Source: Pogonophryne albipinna
Taxonomy: Eukaryota; Chordata; Actinopteri; Perciformes; Artedidraconidae
DNA: 64,000 nt
Assembly (NCBI GenBank): GCA_028583405.1
Contig: JAPTMU010000275.1
Span: 50,001 to 114,000, forward strand
Direction of reading: 5' to 3'
The notes beneath the pieces are model-generated. The model had not been told where the DNA came from. It made no database searches and saw only the letters and a list, made by a program, of their open reading frames with translations. Shown here piece after piece: positions 1 through 14,340 of this stretch (position 1 is its first letter; the number at the start of each line of letters is the position of its first letter). The position numbers were made by a program, and so were the translations under genes.

Positions 1-758
1 TGCAGGCTCTCTACGCTCTGCAGGCGCTGATGGTGGAGCTGAAGCAGCCGGCCAGTGAGTGACTTCTTAACATCATTTAGAGCAGCGGTGTCCAAACTTT
101 TTTCACCGAGGGCCACGTACAGAAAATATTGGAAGGGCTGGGCCGCTATATATGGCCTCATAAGTTCAGTTATAAGTTTGAGAAATCAATCAAATGTAGG
201 TAAATTATTCCTTTTAAAAGTTGCAGCGGACCTGCAGGGAGTTTGTTCCAGATATTTGGAGCATAAAAACTGAACGCTGCTTCTCCATTGTTAGTTCTGA
301 ATGTTGTAGTATGTGTTAGGCTTTATAATTGGTTTAATATGGGAGGCTGTGGCGCAGTGGAATAGTGCGTTGGTGTTGTGATCAGGTTCAAACCCCACTG
401 CAGTCAGCATGTCCCTGAGACACTTCACCCCAAAGTGCTCCTGTGGGGATTGTCCACAGTATTGAGTATGGAAGTCGCTTTGGATAAAAGCGTCTAACAT
501 GTGATGTAATATAGTTTAAATAGTCAATGAGTAATGTATTCACGTCTCTCGTGTTTCCACTCTCCTTCAGACCTGCTGCGGATGTTCTTCGACAGCCTTT
601 ACGACGAGAACGTGATCAAAGAAGAAGCTTTCTACAAGTGGGAGTCGAGCAAAGACCCGGCGGAGCAGCAGGGGAAAGGCGTGGCTCGAAAGTCCGTCAC
701 CGCCTTCTTCACGTGGCTCCGAGAGGCCGAGGATGAAGACGAGTCCGACAACAGCTAG
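1..758 (+). CDS. eif4g1/eif4g3: eIF4G (eIF4G1/eIF4G3-type) C-terminal exons, partial
   Basis: This is the 3' end of a translation initiation factor 4G gene; the rest lies left of the window. Two coding exons are visible: 1-54 (frame starting at base 3, donor GTGAGT at 55) and 571-758 (acceptor ending TTCAG at 570, stop TAG at 756-758). The split codon a|ac gives Asn across the join. The encoded residues form the end of the C-terminal HEAT/W2 domain, with the two aromatic-acidic boxes (around [11 protein letters not shown] and [13 protein letters not shown]). In eIF4G1 and eIF4G3 this domain docks MNK kinases, which phosphorylate eIF4E on the cap-binding complex. The ending ESDNS is acidic, as usual in the family. 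Which paralogue it is (1 or 3) cannot be settled from this tail. eIF4G2/DAP5 is less likely because the boxes match the 1/3 type. The intron (55-570) holds old repeats. Confidence 0.9.
221..300 (-). repeat. L2-like LINE 3' fragment in the eIF4G intron
   Basis: The stretch that reads gcagcggacctgcaggga onward closely matches 38378-38465, inside the 3' part of the LINE at 38.1-41.0 kb. It is a short, diverged fragment of the same family in the same orientation. Just before it (about 63-110) is a sequence starting cagcggtgtccaaac, reminiscent of a hAT terminal repeat; that part is only a guess. Confidence 0.6.
342..510 (+). repeat. tRNA-derived SINE
   Basis: An A-box-like segment (tggcgcagtgg, about 350-360) and a B-box-like segment (ggttcaaaccc, about 385-395) sit 30-40 bp apart, as in tRNA-derived promoters. 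A tail follows that reads ctttggataaaagcgtcta, a 3' end common in fish SINEs. The body between does not fold as a functional tRNA, so this is a SINE rather than a tRNA gene. Confidence 0.7.
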
Positions 759-1360
759 AGGAGGAAGACGCTCCGTGGAGGATTCAGAAGAAAAAACCCT
801 GAATCGGCAAAATCCTTCTGCATAAACAGAAACACACAAAAGCAAGAAAAAAAAAAATTCTTCAACTGGGAGAGATTGTATTACGGATCGAACACTCGAT
901 CAGTTATTGTTTTTGGTTTCCTTTATTTTATTTGTTCCCTTTTTTGCGCAACTGAATGTCTTTTTTGGAAATAAATACAGGATGAAAAAGAGCGAGAGAA
1001 AAGCCGCGAGAGAAGACGCCGTTTCCTTCAGTATTTCTTTGAAGTTAACCTGGTTTTTTCAAACGTCTTTTTTTCCCTCGCCACGGTCAAACACTATTCA
1101 AGACACTTTGCTTAATGACTGATATATTAAAAAAAAAAAAAAAAAACTTTAAAAGGCTGTTCACATTTATATTTTTGATGACTTCATCGTGTGACCGGCA
1201 GCATCACATCGATCGGTGTTGGATCTACACGACCAAGCGCTAGTGTAGACGGTTAGCTTTCCCTTTCATCTTGCGTTGGATGGTTGGAGTGAGTGTTTTG
1301 TAATAAAATAAAAAACTGGAAGAGATGATAAAGATTGTTGCCAATAAAAGAAGAAAAATG
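759..1360 (+). other. 3' UTR of the eIF4G gene with candidate poly(A) signals
   Basis: AT-rich sequence follows the stop codon with no ORF of interest. AATAAA hexamers occur at 970-975, 1302-1307 and 1343-1348; any of these could end the transcript. The exact cleavage site is not determinable here. Confidence 0.6.
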
Positions 1361-1399
1361 TCTTCCTTTGCTTTTTATTAAGACTCTTGAATCCTAAAC

Positions 1400-2425
1400 A
1401 CTACGATCACTTCTGTTGTATATTATCACTTTGTTTTATGTACGTTTTTTTCTCATAATGTGGGCTTTTTTCAAAAAAATCACAAAATTCTCACTTTTTC
1501 CTCAATTCTCACTTTTTCTCAAAATCACAAAATTCTCACTTTTTCAAAATATCTGTTAATGCATTTTCTGAATCTGAGGAGTTTTCTCATCCCTATGATT
1601 TAAGAAAAATTGATAACATGTACTCTAAAGTCAAGGGAATATATTTGCTTAGCTTTTTTTCAAATGTGTTTACTAAAATGCAAAACAACTTAAACAAACC
1701 AACAGAACATCTGATAATATTAATGGATTTTATTTATTGAGCGCTTTTCTTGAAACTCAACACTTTACAAAGTAAAAATTCATAAAAACAACACTTATAA
1801 AACACAACATTAAAGGTCCCATGTCATGGCCATTTCTACTGATCATAATTCCATTGTTGAGGTCTACTAGAATAGATTTACATTGATCAATGTTCCAAAC
1901 TCACATTGGTTTCTCAAACAGCATCTCTGTATAGTCTGTATTCACTTTTTGTACACGGCTTGTTGGAGCTCCTGCCCCCCCCCCTCTCTGTGAGCCCACT
2001 GTGCTCTGATTGGTCAGCTCGCCCACTCTGTTCTGATGAGTCCACCATCATTACAGCGGAACATCAGTGGTTATGTGTTACAATGGCGTTTGTTAGCAAC
2101 CAGGAAATGACACCAGTAATGACAAACAGATGAGAATGCTGCGTTGGGTCTGGGTGCCGTGTTGGCGGGACGTTGCGGGGCTCGCTGATCCGCCCTTTGA
2201 GGCTCGAGGAGCGGACAGTGTGAGCTGGATTACTGGTGTTGTTTCCTGGTTGCTGCGTGGGGTCTGCAAGACAGCGAGACACCGCGGAGCTCAGCCTGAG
2301 CACACACTGTGCGGAAATCCGCAGAGCTGCTACGTCACTACGACCAGGAAGAAAAAAATGGAAAAAGAAAAATGTCCAACGAGAAGTTCTGGGAAAGCAT
2401 CAGAGGTTGCGTTAACCGAATATTT
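1400..2425. repeat. AT-rich spacer and unclassified interspersed repeat
   Basis: 1400-1720 is low-complexity AT-rich DNA with near-tandem 'tcacaaaattctcactttttc' type units around 1480-1540 (each unit shorter than 25 bp). 1723-1810 resembles a LINE 3' tail. From about 1812 (ggtcccatgtcatggcc) to about 2330 is a GC-richer block that looks like a non-autonomous DNA element, but no matching terminal repeat could be fixed. The ORFs here have no recognisable content. Confidence 0.35.
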
Positions 2426-2435
2426 TACTTGGGGC

Positions 2436-3535
2436 GGATACATTCATCCAGGATATCAGACAGCCGTTTTTTTTCTGAGAGCACCCAAAAACCGGGTTTC
2501 CGAAATCGTGCAGACGGTAGTCTGAAATGGATGGATGAATATTTTCCGTCTGACACTTAGTGTTTTTTCGAAAACATTTTAAAACTTCATTTTTGATTAT
2601 TTTAAGATATAATTAACCGTTTTCTTCGCTTTTTTCTTCTTTCCACGGGTGGGGGTGCATGACAGGCCGCCTATGAGCTCCCAAATTTGGCCTGGAACCT
2701 CCAGGATTTGTGGGCTAAGCTCCATAAACTGACAAAATCACCCAGAAATGTCACTTTGCTAGCCCAAAAATATATAATACAAATACATTTAAATAGTAAA
2801 AGGTACAGTTGAGCTCCGCATTACCCAGAATTTGATTTATATAGCACCATGATAGTGATTACAAATAATTTTCGTGGGAAAAAGTGTCAAAACGCCTGAT
2901 TAAAGCATATACAGTACAGGACCCCAGTGAGCTCCAGACTATGTGTATTGTGTTAAGGAACCATATTAATGATAAAATAAATCATTTAAAAGCAAAGATA
3001 ATGATTATAAATCCTTTTTAGGGAGACAATTGTGGAGAGGAGCCTGAAAATGAGACTCACAGAGACCCAGGGACCCACACACCCAGGGCACACCACCCCC
3101 CGCCCCCCCTCTATTACCCAGGGAACAGGGCTCTGATGTGGGCTAAAGTATTGTTAGAAACTGCTCAATCTGTTCATAATGCTGGCAGCAGGGTTACTGC
3201 TGTTAGCAGGGTCTGAGACTCACAGAGACCCACGGGACTCATATGCTGTGAACAGTGGTGTGAATAGCTCCATGCAGCAGATGGCTCTTCCACCCAGACT
3301 GTGCCCAGAGAACAGGCTATTTTAGAGCACAGGAAAGCAGCTTGAATTGTGCGTGAACATTGTTTAAATAGTCTGACACTTCCAGGGCACTTGACAGCAC
3401 TTTAGAACCCAGGAAAGCACCTTCAATCATGGGTACATGAGTCTTAAAAGTACATTAAACTGTTTTAATTTGAGTGTCCATTTGACTGCATAAACTGACG
3501 GTCAAATGGCTGTCCATTTGACCGTCAGTTTATGT
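2436..3535 (+). repeat. Direct repeat module A, copy 1
   Basis: This block recurs in the same orientation at about 9522-10815. Shared landmarks in the same order are the gatacattc...cagccgtttttttt segment, the cgggtttc-gaaatcgtgc segment, tttccacgggtggggg, the gagctccca-atttggcctgg segment, aatacatttaaatagtaaaagg, gagactcacagagaccc, and tccatttgactgcataaac. Copy 1 lacks about 130 bp that copy 2 has around 9640-9770. It codes for nothing recognisable. The two copies lie about 7.1 kb apart and flank the recombinase-like ORF. Confidence 0.75.
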
Positions 3536-4299
3536 CGTCAAATGGACAAGAAGAGAAAAACTGCAAATTAAACTGTTAGCAGGGTCTCAGACTCACAGGC
3601 ACATATGCAGAGATCCAGGGTGATGCACATCACTTTTTAAGCCAGGAATAAGTGGATGAAACGCGGGCAGAAGTGGTGTGAATAGAGGGAGAGACACCCA
3701 CTGTACACACACACACCAATGTTACCCGGATAAAAGTCTTATAAACATGGGTGCATTAATGTTAAAATTCGGGGAAACTGTTTTAATTCAGGACAGACAC
3801 ATCCAGGGGGAGAAGATACAATTTTTACCCGCAAATAGTGTTTGAAACACGGGTAGATTAATGTCAAAAAGTCGGGCAAAATATTGAATTAAAATATTTA
3901 CAGACATCACAGGTCCATCACACTTGGTATATTTGCAATATGTAACCGTTGGAACACACCCACAAAGTTTGGGGGTCGTGCCCCCTTGTTTACCATATTA
4001 ACCTATTTATCAGCCATAATATCATTGTTTTCAGACTTAAAAACAGTTTTATACATTTTCAAAAATGATGTTGGAGCTCCATCTATTGTAATTTGAACGT
4101 ATTACACTTGTGTCCAAATGAATACTTTTCTTGTCAGTTTGGGTGCAATAAACTGATAGGCAATTTGAGTATCATGTCCATTGAGACGCATTAAGCCATT
4201 TCGTCATCAGTTCCAATGTTAATTCTGTCCATTTGACACCATATTCCCTTACACACCTCCAGAGTCAACATTTGTCAGAGTAACTTTTTTGAGAACCAG

Positions 4300-4465
4300 A
4301 GAAAAGGGGTAAAAATTAGAAAATGTATCCCAAAATAGTGCCTCATAACGCGGGTAGAGTCCCCTGTCAACTCCCCTTGCATTCCTCCAGAGTCACATTT
4401 GGAGTGAGAACCAGGAGAAAGGGGGGGGAAATGAACAAAAAGTATCCGAAAATAGTGCATCATAG
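4300..4465 (+). repeat. Tandem module B (two units)
   Basis: Two diverged units carry the core 'aaaatagtgcctcataa' followed by 'gtcccctgtcaactcccc' and 'cattcctccag'. The same units recur three times at 9111-9450. They belong to the composite repeat region. Confidence 0.65.
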
Positions 4466-4565
4466 ATGTTGCAGAGTGAGGCTTATGAGTTTGACTCTAG
4501 TATCGCATCGGTGACTCTGTTAACACATGTGTTGATGCATCTTATCATGGCCAATTTGGCTGCTC

Positions 4566-4890
4566 CAAGAGCCCCAAAAGACGGACTAATGATGCAGCAT
4601 GTCTCCATAACTTGGGCACAGGTATTTCACACCTACAGGAGAGAGACCGCGAAAACCACCTCTCTGTGGCCCCTCACAGACCACCAAAGGACAGACTACA
4701 GACCTCCAACATGTGTCCCTGAAATGGGGACTCTGTTTATTTCACACTTCCGGGAGAGACGACGGGTAAATCCCCTCTCTTTCCCGGCTCACAGAGCCCC
4801 GAAGGACGGACTAGAGACCTCCAGCATGTGTCCCTGAAATGGGGACTCAGGTTATTTCACACATCCAGGACAGAGACCGGGGAAATCTGG
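4566..4890 (+). repeat. Tandem module D, three ~112-bp units
   Basis: Each unit contains 'gacggacta', 'ctccagcatg', 'tatttcacac' and a 'gagagaccg...aaa-cacctctctg' core. Units begin near 4579, 4690 and 4804. Two more units of about 115 bp lie at 7440-7665. The last unit runs into the 3' end of the recombinase-like ORF. Confidence 0.7.
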
Positions 4891-5793
4891 ATCTTGGTGA
4901 TGCTTGATATTGTCAGCCAGGGCAGTGAAGGTGACGGCTGTTTCTAGCCCAGCATCAGCCCAAGCCCTCTTCAAGTGAGCGTTCAGGTTCTTGGAGGCGT
5001 ACGTCCCCGTTGTGAAAAGGAAGAATTCGTTCTGACGACCCGACAAGCCCTCTTTTATCCCCATCCACCACATGACCCAGCTAAACTCCTTCACTGTAAG
5101 CACCAGCTGTGCTTCGCCAAATGTCTTCGCAGTCTTGTGATCCTGCACGTGGATGATGTAGCCCTCAGCAGTGCCCCTTCTGTCCGCCTCAAAGACCTCA
5201 GTGTTGGTCATGTTTGCGTACACACCCGGACGGTGGCCATACAGGAGGCTCCAATGGAGGGTTAGATAGTCATATAGCAGGTACTGGGTGATTGAGGTCG
5301 GATTGCTAGCCATCAGGTCAAGGAGATCAGGGATGCGCTTCTCAGTGGCCGCCATGGTGGCGAGAAGCTCCGCCTGGCTCGGCAGACGATCCAGCTTGTT
5401 CCTTTTCACCTTAAACTGATGGACAGTGACAGACTTTTTCAAGTCGTTCATGTTGGCTGTCACCTCTCTGATGATGTGGGTCATATCAGACTGGGTGAGC
5501 CTGCACCCCCGGAGCTTTGACTCAGACAAGTACCTCAGGAAATGGTTCACATTCTTCAGGAACAACAGCGATGTTGTGACTGCCCGGCCCGACTTTGAAA
5601 TATACTCGCTCCAGCCACAGACCCTCTTCGTGTCTTTTAGGAACAGCCAGTCTGACAGCCGGTTAACACCATGGGCCATGAATATGAGGAAGTTCTTTAT
5701 CCAGCTGACCTTGGACAGACAATTTTCTTTCCTTTTTACTGTCGGTGCGACACCCTCACAATGATCCCTGTATGTCTGAATGTACGTCTCCAT
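4852..5793 (-). pseudogene. Tyrosine-recombinase-like ORF (Crypton/YR type), truncated
   Basis: About 313 residues are open on the minus strand, starting at the ATG at 5791-5793, which touches the edge of the hAT-derived insertion. An N-terminal helical part (METYIQTYRDHCEGV...) precedes a region resembling a tyrosine recombinase catalytic core: a conserved Arg in the GHRPGVY segment and a Lys in the HKTAK segment, which could be the beta-hairpin lysine. The expected C-terminal HxxR box and nucleophilic Tyr are not found; the ORF becomes 'FTALADNIKHH' and then enters tandem module D. It is therefore broken at both ends. The family assignment rests on motif pattern and my memory of fish YR proteins. 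A domesticated or unrelated gene fragment is the alternative. Confidence 0.5.
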
Positions 5794-6018
5794 CAGTGGC
5801 GGCGCTAGTGGGTGGCTACTTGGGCTCAAGCCCCGGATGTTTTCTGAAAAGTCCCGGATGTTTCACTTGAAAACGTCTTGGGAGTAATGTGCAGTACCGG
5901 AGTCCACCAGAGAGGCAGCCACTGTGGGACATTAGCCTGCGTACTGTGTAGCCTGCCCTGAAGTAGAAGTGATCCTTCCTAGTGCCTGATGAGTTTTAAG
6001 CTAATAGCCTATACAGTT

Positions 6019-6147
6019 ATGGATATTAGAAAGTTATTGTCATTGAAGCAGGCGCCACAAGCTGCAGCAGCAGCAGTATCAGCAGCTGACAACAATGTCA
6101 TCACCAGCAGTGAAGAAATGGATGATGTTTCATGTTTGTTAATCTAA
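6019..6147 (+). pseudogene. Remnant N-terminus of a hAT-like transposase
   Basis: A 42-residue reading frame starts MDIRKLLSLKQAP, continues with an alanine run (from a CAG repeat) and ends at TAA 6145-6147. An MDIRxFF/LL-K start is typical of the leader of ZMYM1-like hAT transposases. The rest of the transposase is absent, so this is probably a deletion derivative. The match is short. Confidence 0.4.
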
Positions 6148-6505
6148 TGGTGATATCTGCACTCTGGCTGACTGAGTAAGAAGTGAAAAAGAGTGATGTA
6201 ACGTTAATGTTATAGCTAGTAAACATGGAGTAACCACACTAAGTATACCCTTATATGTTAGTATGTATACAGAACATGACTAAAAATTATCCTAAGATGT
6301 AACGTTAACCCTTCATACCTCAGTCTACTTTTAAGACACTAAAATAACGTATTCCATTTTGTATTTTGTTTTCGCGCGTGGAATTATACCGGCTCTCGTT
6401 TCAGTACACATAACAACAGAACTGACAGGCAACCCTCTGAATCAGACTCCGATTGGCTGTGACTGCATCCACTCAGAGTGTCCGATTCAGAAACGTGACT
6501 CTTAC

Positions 6506-6920
6506 TGTTACGGTGTATGTTGGAAGCAGGACCCAAATGCAGATATAAACTGAAAAAACTCCTTTATTTCAAGGCTAGGATATAAACAAAGACAAAACAG
6601 AACACTCACCGACGAACTAGTCATGACACAAGACGAACCGACAAAGACAGACAGAAAAACCAGAACTTAAATACACACAAGACTAATCACACAAACAAGA
6701 CACAGGTGAGGAGGGAGGAGAAAACACAGGGACACCAGGTGAACACAATTGGGTAAATTAGACACACCAGGGAAACTAACGACAGGGAACCACAGACAGA
6801 TTTAACAAGACACAACGCAGACAGAAACAGGCAAGACAGGAGGTGAAGACCTTTCAAAATAAAACATGAAACAAAAGACAGAAAAAGCAAGACAAAATAC
6901 AATACAGACAGATAGTGACA
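6506..6920. mobile_element. Solo LTR of a Gypsy-like retrotransposon
   Basis: The 415-bp element begins TGTTACGG and ends GTGACA, and is flanked on both sides by the 5-bp duplication CTTAC (6501-6505 and 6921-6925). The text 'gcaggacccaaatgcag' near the start is shared with the LTRs of the Gypsy element at 19064-24271 and the LTR at 52704. No internal sequence is present, which fits LTR-LTR recombination. Confidence 0.85.
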
Positions 6921-7439
6921 CTTACACTCTTTACGTCACAAACAAAGATGGTGGATGAGAATAGATCTAATAAAACGATAAGCAATGCGCCAGAATCAAG
7001 GTGAGACTATCCGCATCCTTTAAAACTCTACGCACGTTCGTTTCACCTTAATAAGTAAACGACTATTTGAGTGAGTTAAGGCATTAGTTTGCTTCATTAA
7101 AGGGTGTTAATGAGTGTTCTCCAGTGCCTTTTGTCCGCTCTAAGGTGTTATTAAGGTAGGGTTAATGTTGCTCTCAAAGTGCACCAGATTGATGCTTTCA
7201 ACTTCAATATTTTAAAAAAAAATCTTCCCGGGGGAACATGCCCCCGGACCCCCGAGAGGAGGCGCCGACCCCCCTAAAGGATGTTCGGTCCACCCCCCAC
7301 TTATAAAAAATAGCCACTGTACTGTGTTTTTTTTCCCTTCTACGTTGAAAATGTTGACGGAGAAGTGGAAAAGTGTCCGGGGCAGGCTGAGCTTTTTCGA
7401 GCCCCTTCTGTCTGCTTCTCCGTTGTCACTTTTTCGAAT

Positions 7440-7665
7440 TGTGCTACCTCCAAGACAGAGACCGCAAAAAGCACCTCTCTGTAGCCCCTCACAGACCACC
7501 AAAGGACGGACTAAGTAGCTCCAGCATGTCCTCCCTCACAGTGGCACTCTGCTTATTTCAGACTTCCATGAAATACACCGGGAAAACCACCTCTCTGTGG
7601 CCCTTCACAGAGCCCTAAAGGACGGACTAAGTAGCTCCAGCATGTCTCCCTCACATGCGCACTTC
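7440..7665 (+). repeat. Tandem module D, two further units
   Basis: Two ~115-bp units share the core 'cacctctctg', 'acggactaagtagctccag' and 'catgtc' with the three units at 4566-4890. Just before (7321-7440) is a segment that matches the ~130 bp found at 9640-9770. Confidence 0.65.
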
Positions 7666-8204
7666 CATAACCTTGCACACCGTGAGACCCCGGGCCCCCG
7701 GACTTAAGCACTCCCCCACGGACTAAACCCATATGATCACACACTCCAGAACCTCATGCCACTGGTAAACCTAAAAGGGGGGTGGATTTTGAGGTGCTTT
7801 ACCGTCCGCCCATCGGCATCCATATTCGGCCTTCTTCACGGCACCCCCCCTGTGCTGGAGGTTCACACTTTAACTTTGTTGTCATATTCGTCTTTCCACG
7901 GGTGGGTGCGCCTGGCAAAGCTGTGTACCCAAACTTAAGCACTCTCACTCTGACTAAACACATAAGGACATCCGGGTAAGACCTTAGTGCCCCTGGTAAA
8001 CCTTGCGAATCCACGTCGTAAATGAGCTCAGTAATGTACTGCACAACATCACATGGGTAAATGAACTCCGTAATGCCCTGCAAAATCACGTTTGGTTTAT
8101 TTCCAAAAAGCCAGGAAAATACACCTATCTCCGTCATGTCCTGTAAAATATCATTCTTTGTTTATTTCCATCATTCAGGCAAATACACATATCTTTGTCC
8201 GCTC

Positions 8205-8945
8205 CAGAAGCAGAGTCGAACCCGCAGTTTGGAGGAATCGACCGCCAAGCACTGGCACATGGACCCGGGAGGGGGCCCTCAGATGGCGGGTCACATTTGC
8301 TGATACCGCAGCTGACGGCTGGACACTAGCCGTAGAGGAACACCCGGGCGGGACCAGGCAGTTCCCTCTTTGCAGACAAGCATATGTGGTTGTTACGCAG
8401 GATCAAACAGGTAGCCTGTGATGAAGTAGGGTCGGCCCTATATCATGTGAAGCCACCGAGCCGTGGTCCCCGAGGGAACCGGTGCCCGGAGCAAGGCCAA
8501 TTGCTGAATGCCGCAAGCCGACTAAGGCCGCTATGCAAACAGTGGAGGATTAGAGAAACAGATGTTTGCCTGGCACTCCGCGGCGAAGTGGGGAGGTGGA
8601 ACTTCCACCCCGCTGTCTTGGAAACGCTTCATATTGGTCGGCCGGCAGGTAAGAGACATTGCAGGGTTACCCCCACGCAGCATACCCTCCCGGCCATCAG
8701 TCGAACCCGCAGTTTGGAGGAACCAACCGCCAGAGCACCGGCACGTGGACCCGGGGGAGAAGACCCTCCGTTTGCGGGTCGCGTTTGCCATTCAATCAGT
8801 GAGGTCAGAGGAGAAGAACCCGCAGTTCGGAGGAACCGACCACCAGAGCACCGGCATGAGGCCGGGCCGGCGGAGGCCCTCCGATGGCGGGTCGCGTTTG
8901 CCATTCGATCAGTGAGATCAGAGGAGAAGAACGCAGCAAAAATTG
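8205..8945 (+). repeat. Tandem module C (GC-rich ~120-bp units)
   Basis: Units with 'gaacccgcagtt-ggaggaa', 'ccgccagagcaccggca' and 'gcgggtcgcgtttgccatt' occur near 8215, 8700 and 8820. The last two are in direct tandem with a ~120-bp period. Long ORFs in several frames here are products of the GC-rich repeat, not genes. 7750-8200 between modules holds short 'aatgccctgcaaaatca'-type local repeats. Confidence 0.6.
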
Positions 8946-9110
8946 ACAAAATCCGTTAATGTACGGGTGAGTTGGGGGGGGGGGGGGGGGGAACGGCTGG
9001 ACGAAGGCCGTGGGGGGGCACCCGGGACCTGGCAGTGCCCCCGGTAGAAGGAACCGGGTTGAAACGGGCCAAAACAGAAAAAATGTAAAAGAACCAGTCA
9101 AAAGGGTTGA

Positions 9111-9450
9111 AAATGAAAAAAGTATCTGAAAATAGTGCCTCATAAGGCGGATAGAGTCCCCTGTCAACTCCCCTTGCATTCCTCCAGTCAGAAAAAAGTC
9201 TGAGTTAACTTTTGGAGATCCATAAAATAGGGGTGAAAATAAAAAATGTATCCGAAAACAGTGCCTCATAAGGCAGGTAAAGTCCCCTGTCAACTCCCCT
9301 TGCATTCCTCCAGTCAGAAAAAAGTCTGAGTTAACTTTTGGAGATCCATAAAAAAGGGGTGAAAATGAAAAAATGTTTCCGAAAATAGTGCCTCATAAAG
9401 GTAGAGTCCCCTCAAACTCCCTAACATTCCTCCAGAGACCAGTTCAAAAA
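9111..9450 (+). repeat. Tandem module B, three ~126-bp units
   Basis: Three consecutive units each contain 'aaaatagtgcctcataa' (one with a c for t change), 'agtcccctgtcaactcccc' and 'gtctgagttaacttttggag'. They relate to the two units at 4300-4465. A G-run of about 18 at 8974-8991 lies just upstream. Confidence 0.75.
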
Positions 9451-9521
9451 CTTAAAGTTTTGTAAGAACCAGGCTGGGGGGTCTCCAGGCAAACAAATCT
9501 ATCCGAGCCAGAGTGCACATG

Positions 9522-10811
9522 GAGCGGATACATTCTTCCATGATATGAGACAGCCGTTTTTTTTCTGAGTCCTCTCAAAAAACGGGTTTCTGAAATCGTG
9601 CGGACAGTAGTCTGAAATGGATGGATGAATATTTTCGACGGCGAAGGGGACATTTTTTTCCCCTTCTCCATTGAAAATGTTGCAACGGGGGACTGGAAAA
9701 GTGTCCGGGGCTTCGGCCCGAAGCGCCGAAGGGTTGAGCTTTTTTGAGCCCCTTCTCTGTTGGCACTTAGAAGTTTTTTCAACAATTTCTTAAAACTTCA
9801 TTTTTTATTATTTTAAGAAATAATTGACCATTTTCTTTGCTTTTTTCTTCTTTCCACGGGTGGGGGCACATGGCAGGCCGCCTATGAGCTCCCACATTTG
9901 GCCTGGAACCTCCAGGATTTGTGGGCTAAGCTCCATAAACTGACAAAGTCACCCAGAAATGTCACTTTTATAGCCCAAAAATATATAATACAAATACATT
10001 TAAATAGTAAAAGGTACAATTGTGCTCCGAATTACCCGGAATTTGTTTTATATATCCCCATGATAGTGAATAAAAATCATTTTCATGGAAAAAAATGTTA
10101 AAACGCCTGATTAAAGCATATGCAGGACCCCAGTGAGCTCCAGACTATGTGCATTGTGTTAGGGAACCATATTAATGATAACATACATCATTTAAATGCA
10201 AAAATAATGATTACAAATCATTGTTAGGGGGACAACTGTGGAGAGGAGCCTGAAAATGACTCTCCAGCACCCGGAGAAGCAGGGTGTGAGACTCACAGAC
10301 ACCCACAGAGACCCACAGAGACCCAGGGACCCACACACCCAGGGCAAGCCCCCCCCCCCCTCTATTACACAGGGAACAGGGCTCTGATGTGGGCGAAAGT
10401 ATTGTTAGAAACGGCTAAATTTGTTCATAATGCTGGCAGCAGGGTCACTGCTGTTAGCAGGGTGTGAGACTCACAGAGACACAAAGAGACCCACAGAGAC
10501 CCAGGGACTCATATGCTGTGAAAAGTGGTGTGAATAGAGGGAGAGTGGAGCCAGAGAGCTCCATGCCGCAGATGGCTCTTCCACCCAGACTGTAGCCAGA
10601 GAACAGGCTGCTTCACAGCACTTTAGAACCAAGGAAAGCAGCTTGAATTATGGGTGAACATTGTTTAAATAGTGTGACACTTCGAGGGCACTTGACAGCA
10701 CTTTAGAACCCAGGAAAGCAGCTTGAATCATGGGTACATGAGTGTTAAAAGTGCATTAAACTGTTTTTCTCTTCTTGTCCATTTGACTGCATAAACATAC
10801 GGTCAAATGGA

Positions 10812-10815
<4 letters not shown>
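9522..10815 (+). repeat. Direct repeat module A, copy 2
   Basis: Second copy of the module at 2436-3535, in the same orientation, with landmarks in the same order. It carries an extra ~130 bp (9640-9770) and ends where the LINE 3' end begins (about 10812), so the LINE probably inserted into it. Confidence 0.75.

Positions 10816-14340
<3,525 letters not shown>

Larger units (their letters stand above)
5794..7319 (+). mobile_element. Non-autonomous hAT-derived element
   Basis: The left edge begins CAGTGGCGGCGC at 5794. The right edge ends TAGCCACTG at 7319, giving a short CAGTGGC terminal inverted repeat. A GC-rich stretch with 'gggggaacatgcccccgg' lies near the right end, similar to other fish hAT ends. 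A 42-codon ORF at 6019-6147 resembles the N-terminus of hAT/ZMYM1-like transposases. No matching 8-bp target duplication was found (GTCTCCAT on the left, TACTGTGT on the right), so one edge may be wrong. A solo LTR sits inside. Confidence 0.5.

Noticed and set aside
342..420. Possible tRNA gene
   Set aside because: A and B boxes are present, but the acceptor stem and loops do not form. The 3' tail is that of a SINE.
2130..2560. ORFs of 131 and 83 residues on the plus strand
   Set aside because: No recognisable motif, low complexity, and partly within repeated DNA shared with 9.5 kb.
8384..9305. Several long ORFs on both strands in the GC-rich region
   Set aside because: They overlap tandem module C/B units and repeat the same peptide in shifted frames, as expected for GC-rich repeats.
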